Notes under the pieces: generated by a model
What the model saw: the letters and a program-made list of their open reading frames with translations, nothing else
Told to the model about the DNA's origin: nothing
Database searches by the model: none
Program-made: the position numbers and the translations under genes
Part shown: piece by piece, positions 14,710 through 19,091 of the stretch
Layout: the number at the start of each line of letters is the position of its first letter
Position numbering within the stretch: the stretch's first letter is position 1
NCBI GenBank assembly: GCA_031553225.1
Contig: JAVBLU010000041.1
Coordinates: 1-19,091 of the forward strand
Direction: 5' to 3'
DNA: 19,091 nt
Source of the DNA: JAVBLU01 sp031553225
GTDB taxonomy: Bacteria > Bacillota > Clostridia > Christensenellales > UBA1750

Positions 14710-15423
14710 TTGCGGCTTGACAAGCTGCTCTCCCATGCGGGGTACGGCTCGCGCAGCGAGGCAAACGCGCTTGTGCGCGCGGGCCGTGTGCAGGTGGACG
14801 GCGCGCTTGCGCGCGACGCGGCCATGGGCGTTTCGCCGGACGCCTGCGTGCGGGTGGACGGTGCGGACGCGGGGTACCGCCCGGTGCACCTGCTGATGAT
14901 GAACAAGCCCGCGGGCCTGCTCACCGCCACGCGCGATCCCAAAGCGCCCACCGTGCTGGATCTGCTTGCCCCCGCGCATAGAAAGAGCGGCGTGTTCCCC
15001 GTCGGCCGTTTGGATAAGGACGTGACCGGCCTTCTGTTGCTTACCAACGACGGTCAGCTCGGTCACCGGCTCCTCTCTCCCGCCTCCGGCACGGTCAAGG
15101 TGTACGAGGCGCTCTGCGCGTCGGCGCCGGCAGCGAACGCCGAGGCGGCCTTTGCGGCCGGCCTTCCCCTGTACGACTTTACCGCCCGCCCGGCCGTGCT
15201 GCGCCGGCTTTCCCCCGCGCAGCCATGTCTCGTGCGCGTGGATGTGACCGAGGGGCGCTTCCACCAGGTGAAGCGCATGCTTGCGGCCGTGGGGGCGCCG
15301 GTGGTGACGCTCAAACGTCTGGCGATAGGCGGGGTATGGCTGGACGAGAGCCTGCCGCCCGGGGCATTTCGCCCATTAACGCTTACGGAAGAAGCCGCGC
15401 TTCGGGGGGATGGCCATGCCTGA
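14710..15423 (+). CDS. rsuA: RsuA-family rRNA pseudouridine synthase
   Basis: A 237-residue enzyme that converts a uridine in rRNA to pseudouridine. RsuA of E. coli modifies U516 of 16S rRNA; the target here is inferred by family. An S4 RNA-binding domain occupies about 2-45 (RLDKLLSHAGYGSRSEANAL). The catalytic motif GRLDKDVTGLLLLTNDG places the essential aspartate at D102, the same number as in E. coli RsuA. A TTG start at 14710, after AAAGGA at 9 nt, is chosen because S4 domains of this family begin MRLDKLL and because an ATG at 14629 lies upstream of the TATAAT box. Its 3' end overlaps the following methyltransferase gene by 8 nt, so both probably belong to one rRNA-maintenance operon. 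Confidence 0.92.
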   Translation: MRLDKLLSHAGYGSRSEANALVRAGRVQVDGALARDAAMGVSPDACVRVDGADAGYRPVHLLMMNKPAGLLTATRDPKAPTVLDLLAPAHRKSGVFPVGRLDKDVTGLLLLTNDGQLGHRLLSPASGTVKVYEALCASAPAANAEAAFAAGLPLYDFTARPAVLRRLSPAQPCLVRVDVTEGRFHQVKRMLAAVGAPVVTLKRLAIGGVWLDESLPPGAFRPLTLTEEAALRGDGHA

Positions 15424-16006
15424 TCACTACTTTACCGGCACGCCCGCCTCCGCGCACGACGTGCGGACGCTCGCCTACACGTACCGCGGCCATCACCTCA
15501 CCTATGAAACGGACGCGGGCACCTTCTCGCGCGACGGCGTGGACGAGGGTTCCGCTCTCCTGCTCAGCGTGCTTCCGGAAAACCTTGCCGGCCGCGTCCT
15601 GGATCTTGGCTGCGGCTGGGGAGCGATGGGCGTGTGCATCGCCGCCGCCAACCCGCAATGCGAGGTCACCCTGACGGACATCAACGAGCGCGCCGCCGAT
15701 CTGGCCGGCCGCAACATCCGCCTAAACCGGCTGACGAACGCCCGCGCCGTGTGCGCGGACGGGCTTGCCGGCGCGGAGGGCCTTTTTGATCTGATCGCGC
15801 TCAACCCGCCCATCCGCGCGGGCAAGGCGGTCGTGTACGGCCTGTTCGCCGCCTGCCGCGAGCGCCTCACGCCGGGCGGATCGCTCTACATCGTCATCCG
15901 CAAGCAGCAGGGCGCTGAATCGGCGCTGACGTACCTGCAAACGCTTTACACATCCGCCGAGCGTACGGCGCGCAAAGGCGGCTTCTGGATCATCGTATGC
16001 CGATAA
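15416..16006 (+). CDS. RsmC-like class I SAM-dependent methyltransferase
   Basis: A 196-residue single-domain methyltransferase of the MTS family (RsmC C-terminal domain, YbxB type). It opens with HYFTGTPAS and TYRGHHLTYETDAGTFSRDGVDEGS, typical of these proteins. The SAM-binding motif VLDLGCGWGAMG lies at 61-72, the acidic loop TDIN at 87-90, and the catalytic NPP motif at 130-132 (LNPPIRAGK). RsmC proteins methylate guanine N2 in 16S rRNA, but the substrate of this short form is not certain. ATG 15416 is chosen because GGGGGG lies 6 nt upstream; ATG 15410 has no room for one. The start lies inside the end of the pseudouridine synthase gene, pointing to translational coupling. Confidence 0.9.
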   Translation: MPDHYFTGTPASAHDVRTLAYTYRGHHLTYETDAGTFSRDGVDEGSALLLSVLPENLAGRVLDLGCGWGAMGVCIAAANPQCEVTLTDINERAADLAGRNIRLNRLTNARAVCADGLAGAEGLFDLIALNPPIRAGKAVVYGLFAACRERLTPGGSLYIVIRKQQGAESALTYLQTLYTSAERTARKGGFWIIVCR

Positions 16007-16020
16007 AACCGCCCGGCGTC

Positions 16021-16050
16021 TTGTCAGGGGCGGCGATTCTCTGCTATGCT
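16021..16050 (+). promoter_or_regulatory. Predicted promoter of the isomerase gene
   Basis: TTGTCA (16021-16026) and TATGCT (16045-16050) are 18 bp apart, with ATG 16084 about 25 nt after the expected start. A GC-rich inverted repeat (CCGCCC ... GGGCGG) spans the -35 box and could affect expression or act as a weak terminator for the upstream gene. Confidence 0.65.
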
Positions 16051-16083
16051 ATGGGCGTAGCCCGCATGCAAGGAGTGATCTTC

Positions 16084-16887
16084 ATGAACCTGTGTTTCAG
16101 TACGGTCGGCTGCCCGGAGTGGAGCTTCGGCGAGATACTCGCCGCCGCGCGCGACCTTTCCTATAAGAGCATCGAGGTGCGCGGCGTGGCCAGCGAAATT
16201 TACGCCCCGCGCATCCCCCAGTTTACGCCCGAACACGTGGCGGCAACCCGCGCGCAAATGGCCGGCCTTGGCCTGTCCATTCCCATCCTCTCCTCGGACA
16301 GCGCGCTGCACGTGCGCGCCTGGCACGAGCGGGCGCGCGCCGAGGTGGGCGAATACATCGCCCTTGCCAAAGCGCTCGGTACGCCGCTCGTACGCGTGAT
16401 GGCCGACGACCCGCGCCCGCAGCCCAGCGGCCCCGTGGACGAGGACGCGGCGGCGGAGCTTCTGCGCCCCCTGTGCGACCAGGCCGCCGCAAGCGGCGTT
16501 ACGCTGGCGCTGGAGACGCACGGGTGGTTCTGCGACACGAAGCGTCTGGCGGCGCTCATCCGCCGCGTGGACCGGCCCAATCTGGGCGTCGTGTGGGACA
16601 TCCACCACCCGTACCGGTTCGCGGGCGAAACGCCCGAGCAGACGATGAACAACATCGGCAGCCTTGTGCGCCACGTGCACGTGAAGGACTCGCAAATGAC
16701 GAACGGCGCGCCGCGCTATACCATGTGCGGCCTGGGCGATGTGCCCATCGCCGACTTCGTCAGACTGCTCGCCGCCTCCGGCTACACGGGCGCGTACGCC
16801 TTGGAATGGGTGCGGCGCTGGGATCTGACGCTGGAAGCGCCGGGCATCGTGTTCGCGCAGTACGTCGCCTACATGAACGCCCTGTAA
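16084..16887 (+). CDS. Sugar phosphate isomerase/epimerase-like TIM barrel (AP endonuclease 2 family)
   Basis: A 267-residue protein of the xylose-isomerase-like TIM barrel superfamily, the usual length. The four expected divalent-metal ligands are in place: E144 (LALETHG), D172 (VVWDIHHPYR), H199 (HVHVKD) and E241 (YALEW). Relatives isomerise or epimerise ketoses, inosose derivatives or hydroxypyruvate; the substrate cannot be told here. ATG 16084 follows AAGGAG at 7-8 nt; an in-frame ATG at 15997 would overlap the previous gene and the promoter. It is cytoplasmic. The UROD-family gene follows 96 bp later with no terminator, so they are probably expressed together, perhaps in the breakdown of an unusual sugar or polyol. 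Confidence 0.9.
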   Translation: MNLCFSTVGCPEWSFGEILAAARDLSYKSIEVRGVASEIYAPRIPQFTPEHVAATRAQMAGLGLSIPILSSDSALHVRAWHERARAEVGEYIALAKALGTPLVRVMADDPRPQPSGPVDEDAAAELLRPLCDQAAASGVTLALETHGWFCDTKRLAALIRRVDRPNLGVVWDIHHPYRFAGETPEQTMNNIGSLVRHVHVKDSQMTNGAPRYTMCGLGDVPIADFVRLLAASGYTGAYALEWVRRWDLTLEAPGIVFAQYVAYMNAL

Positions 16888-16983
16888 CGGCGCGCGGCCT
16901 TTGGCTTGCCATGCCGGCCACGCTTTCCCGCCGGGTGCGGCCTTGAGGTTGCAGGTAAACTGCTCAGCTGGGAGGCGTCCGCC

Positions 16984-18057
16984 ATGACCGGAAAACAGCG
17001 CGTTCTGCACGCCATCGCACACGAAGCGACCGACGCGGTGCCCTGCGACTTTCACAGCGTGCCCAGCGTTACGCGCCGCCTGTACGAGGATTTGGGCGCG
17101 CAGGACTACCGGGAGCTGCTGCGCCGCCTGGGCAGCGACATGGTGGACATACGCGGCGTTGTGGATCCTGTATGGGTCGCGCCCTTCCCGCAGACGACCA
17201 CCTCCTCCGAGGGCGTCACGCTCAACCATCTGGGCTTTATGAGCAAACTCGTGCCTACGGTGTTCGGCGAGCTGGAGGAGCACTGCGGCCACCTGCTGGG
17301 CGAGGCGCAAACGCTGGACGACCTGGAGCGCTTCCGCTGGCCCAGCGCTTCCTGGTTCGATTTTTCCGACATGACGGCCCGCCTCGCGCCCTTTGCCGAT
17401 CTTGCGGTGATGGTGAGCGGCCCCAGCGTCTACCAGCACCCCGCCCATGTGCGCGGTGTGGACATGCTCCTGTGCGACATGGCGAGCGACCCGCCCATGG
17501 CCAACCGTCTGCTGGACGGGTACACGGACTTCTACGTGGACTATCTGAGCGCGCTGCTGGCCGCCGCGGGCAACGCCGTGGACGTGGTGCGCGTGGCGGA
17601 CGACCTGGGCATGCAGGACAACCCGCTCATCAGCCTCTCTATGGCGCGAGAGTATATATTCCCGCGCGTCGAGCGCCTGGCGGACGTGTGCCACCGCTTC
17701 GGCGCAAAGCTCATGCTCCATTCCTGCGGATGCGTGCACTCCTTTGTGGAGGACATCATCGCAATCGGCGTGGACATCCTGGACCCATTGCAGCCCCGCG
17801 CCGCCGGCATGGATCTGCAGAGCCTGAAAGAGCGTTTCGGCAGCCGCATCTGCCTGCACGGCTCCATAGACACGCAGTACACCCTTCCGCGCGGCACGCC
17901 AAGCGACGTGCGCACCGAGGCGCTGCGCAACATGGACCTTTTCGGCAAGGCGGGCGGCTTCATTTTGGCTCCCGCGCACAGCCTGCAGCCCGACGTGCCC
18001 ACCGCCAACATCCTCGCCCTGTACGACGCCGTGCGCGAGTACAACCGCGCCCGATGA
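16984..18057 (+). CDS. Uroporphyrinogen decarboxylase (URO-D) family protein, MtaA/CmuA-like
   Basis: A 357-residue protein with the URO-D barrel, starting at ATG 16984 after GGGAGG at about 9 nt. The N-terminal Arg-rich substrate motif of true HemE is absent, so haem synthesis is unlikely. Instead H246 and C248 (LMLHSCGCVHS) match the HxC zinc site of the MtaA/CmuA corrinoid-dependent methyltransferases. Their third ligand, a cysteine in an ILxPGC context, is replaced here by ILAPAH (H332), giving a possible H-C-H site. No corrinoid-binding protein is encoded nearby. In many Clostridia such proteins sit beside sugar or polyol catabolic genes, as here beside an isomerase, and their reaction is mostly undefined. 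The 54-bp tail to the next promoter contains no clear terminator. Confidence 0.88.
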   Translation: MTGKQRVLHAIAHEATDAVPCDFHSVPSVTRRLYEDLGAQDYRELLRRLGSDMVDIRGVVDPVWVAPFPQTTTSSEGVTLNHLGFMSKLVPTVFGELEEHCGHLLGEAQTLDDLERFRWPSASWFDFSDMTARLAPFADLAVMVSGPSVYQHPAHVRGVDMLLCDMASDPPMANRLLDGYTDFYVDYLSALLAAAGNAVDVVRVADDLGMQDNPLISLSMAREYIFPRVERLADVCHRFGAKLMLHSCGCVHSFVEDIIAIGVDILDPLQPRAAGMDLQSLKERFGSRICLHGSIDTQYTLPRGTPSDVRTEALRNMDLFGKAGGFILAPAHSLQPDVPTANILALYDAVREYNRAR

Positions 18058-18080
18058 CCCTTACGTGAAATTGACGTACG

Positions 18081-18113
18081 GGGGTTGACAGCGCGCACAA
18101 CCCCTGCTAGAAT
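18081..18113 (+). promoter_or_regulatory. Consensus promoter of the tRNA-Arg region
   Basis: A perfect TTGACA (18085-18090) and TAGAAT (18108-18113) are exactly 17 bp apart. Transcription would start near 18120, enter the truncated tRNA copy first and then the complete tRNA. GGGGTTG (18081-18087) and CAACCCC (18098-18104) form a perfect 7-bp inverted repeat across the -35 box, possibly an operator or chance. Confidence 0.9.
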
Positions 18114-18150
18114 AAACAAGCGCCTTAACGAGAGACCAACAGCATGCCGT

Positions 18151-18193
18151 GTACCTGTAGCTCAGCTGGATAGAGTGTTTGGCTACGAACCAG
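18151..18193 (+). pseudogene. Truncated tRNA-Arg copy (5' part only)
   Basis: These 43 bases match the first 43 or so bases of the intact tRNA-Arg 81 bp downstream, with only two differences up to that point (third base A for G; C to T in the D-loop). They contain the acceptor 5' strand, D-arm and complete anticodon arm with ACG. Similarity stops within a few bases after the anticodon stem. The variable loop, T-arm, acceptor 3' strand and CCA are absent, so no cloverleaf can form. It lies in the 5' leader of the tRNA transcript. Confidence 0.85.
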
Positions 18194-18231
18194 ATACTCC
18201 GTCCAGAAATCGGAACCTAACTCAATAGCGT

Positions 18232-18308
18232 GTGCCTGTAGCTCAGCCGGATAGAGTGTTTGGCTACGAACCAAAAGGTCGGGGGTTCGAATCCCTCCAG
18301 GCACGCCA
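18232..18308 (+). tRNA. tRNA-Arg (anticodon ACG)
   Basis: A complete cloverleaf of 77 nt including an encoded CCA. The acceptor stem is GTGCCTG with CAGGCAC, the discriminator base is G, the D-arm begins GCTC, and the anticodon stem TTTGG/CCAAA encloses CTACGAA, giving anticodon ACG (34 is probably deaminated to inosine). The T-arm is GGGGG-TTCGAAT-CCCTC with the usual TTCGA loop. A terminator follows 16 bp later. It reads the CGN arginine codons that are common in this GC-rich genome. The 3' side borders an integrase remnant, which is typical of tRNA attachment sites. Confidence 0.97.
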
Positions 18309-18324
18309 CAGAAACCCAGTAATG

Positions 18325-18368
18325 GTGCGGCTTCCGAGGTTTGATGGAAACGGAGCCGCACTATTTTT
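18325..18368 (+). terminator. Intrinsic terminator after tRNA-Arg
   Basis: GTGCGGCTTCCG (18325-18336) pairs with CGGAGCCGCAC (18351-18361) with one bulged T, around a 14-nt loop, and is followed by TATTTTT. It is well placed to end the tRNA transcript. Confidence 0.85.
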
Positions 18369-18496
18369 CTGCACACAAAGGTCGTTTTCTTTCACACAAA
18401 AGCTCAACTCCTTCGTAGGTTTGCCAGTAGCGATGCCTCTTTTTTCGCTTGTACGCACCAGTACCCTAACCGATGCACACAATTTTGAACACAAGC
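18369..18496. other. Non-coding stretch of lower GC with repeated CACACAA-type motifs
   Basis: No gene is seen. The base composition is visibly less GC-rich than the rest of the window. The motif CACACAA occurs at 18372, 18393 and 18476, with a related AACACAAG at 18487, all on the same strand. Such repeats near an integrase could be arm-type binding sites, but no functional evidence is present. Confidence 0.4.
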
Positions 18497-19091
18497 CTAT
18501 TTCGTGTTCTGCTGCGCGTACAGCGCGCCGAGTACGCTTTTTAGCAATGCCGGGTCAGCGGCGAACCGCTCCATGATGACCTTCACCATTTGCTCGTTGG
18601 CTGGAGCTGGCGGCCTGCTCGCGTCTGCATGTGGGTTATTTTCGTAAAAATCCGTCTGCATGACGTTCGTCAGCGCCCTGCGCCTTTCGTCCTCAATGTG
18701 GGTGTAGGTGTTCATCAGCACTTCCGGCGTTGCGATCCCCGTGTCCCCTTGTACGGACTTGAAATCGCCCTGACTCAGGTTCACCTTGTAGGTGGAGTTT
18801 GAGTGGCGAAGTTCATGGAAAACCAGTTCCGGCAGTTCGACATCAGTTTTCTTCTACCATGCCTTGAACCACTTTTCGCACAGCTTCGGTTCGATGGGAT
18901 TGCCGTTCGGTAACGCGAAAACCAGGTCATAATCGTTGTACTCATCACCCAGTGCCAGTTTTTCGCGGTCTACCACCGCTTTTCTGGCGAGAAGCTCCGA
19001 TTTCAGCTCGTCCGTCATGAATACGACGCGCGAGCTTTCTTCGGTCTTGGGTGTCTTCAGAATGATCCTGCTCTTCTTCGCGGCGTTCTGC
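18497..19091 (-). pseudogene. Tyrosine recombinase/integrase, degenerate C-terminal part (runs off window)
   Basis: Read on the minus strand from the window edge in one frame, the catalytic domain of a tyrosine integrase is evident. It runs through SRIILKTPKTEESSRVVFM, then NDYDLVFALPNGNPIEP and EKWFKAW, then an in-frame TAG (18856-18854), and continues PELVFHELRHS, GDFKSVQGDTGIATPE and the Tyr-containing MNTYTHI, ending at 18497. Clostridial integrases of this type normally read GDIKAVQGDTGHAQ, so the conserved active-site His is Ile here. The HxxR motif and the tyrosine remain. The amber codon and the lost His make an active recombinase unlikely. Position next to tRNA-Arg and the lower GC fit a remnant of an integrated element. 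The N-terminal part lies outside the window. Confidence 0.88.

Noticed and set aside
16024..17979. Minus-strand open frame of 651 codons
   Set aside because: It is antisense to the isomerase and URO-D genes, whose catalytic motifs are intact. Long antisense frames are expected at this GC content.
16984..18057. True uroporphyrinogen decarboxylase (hemE) for haem synthesis
   Set aside because: The N-terminal substrate-binding arginine motif is missing and the HxC metal site is that of methyltransferase relatives; no haem genes are nearby.
18125..18376. Minus-strand open frame of 83 codons containing GGIRTPDLLVRSQTLYPAEL, in part repeated twice
   Set aside because: It is the antisense translation of the tRNA-Arg gene and its truncated copy. 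This is a well-known false protein in databases; the internal repeat simply mirrors the two tRNA copies.
18854..18856. Amber codon in the integrase read as pyrrolysine, prompted by the MtaA-like URO-D protein
   Set aside because: Other genes here (binding protein, DUF1846, zinc-ribbon gene) end with TAG, no pyrrolysine genes are seen, and the integrase has also lost an active-site residue. Decay is simpler.
1..19091. CRISPR arrays, rRNA genes, insertion sequences, phage structural genes, toxin-antitoxin or defence modules
   Set aside because: Both strands were looked over and no regularly spaced repeats, transposase-like frames or recognisable defence domains were seen.

Overview
This looks like the chromosome of a high-GC member of the Clostridia, possibly Christensenellales-like. 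That placement is an inference from several things: GC that looks to be about two thirds over most of the window (by eye), strong AAGGAGG-type ribosome binding sites, sigma-A promoters, a DUF1846 gene, a CUT1 sugar ABC transporter with no ATPase gene of its own, and a MerR gene with a Gram-positive-style operator. The habitat could be the gut or another glycan-rich site. No species marker is present.

Region 1 (1-7196, minus strand) is a carbohydrate locus read in the order GH38 alpha-mannosidase, lipoprotein sugar-binding protein, two CUT1 permeases, and a GH67-like alpha-glucuronidase-family enzyme cut by the window edge. A promoter precedes the binding protein. A strong hairpin separates binding protein and permeases. 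The two permeases and the last enzyme are packed with 0-5 bp gaps. Together they suggest import of a mannose- and possibly uronate-containing oligosaccharide, followed by breakdown inside the cell.

Region 2 (7197-11394, plus) is divergent from the mannosidase. It holds a DUF1846 gene with a textbook promoter and terminator, a leaderless GH28-like beta-helix protein, and an unrecognised zinc-ribbon protein. Region 3 (11408-13634, plus) is a MerR regulator with a GyrI-like sensor domain, whose promoter has the 19-bp spacer and central dyad typical of MerR control, followed 15 bp later by an unrecognised cysteine-cluster protein. It ends in two perfect back-to-back palindromes that separate it from a convergent beta-propeller gene (13650-14549, minus).

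Region 4 (14614-18057, plus) begins with an rRNA-modification pair (RsuA-type pseudouridine synthase starting at TTG, overlapped by an RsmC-like methyltransferase). It continues with a sugar phosphate isomerase/epimerase-like TIM barrel and a uroporphyrinogen-decarboxylase-family protein related to the corrinoid methyltransferases.

Region 5 (18081-19091) is a tRNA-Arg(ACG) site. A consensus promoter reads first into a truncated 5' copy of the tRNA, then into the complete tRNA and a terminator. Beyond lies a visibly less GC-rich stretch with a decayed tyrosine integrase (in-frame amber codon, altered active-site motif). This is most easily read as the scarred edge of an integrated element. I found no CRISPR array, rRNA, insertion sequence or obvious defence system.
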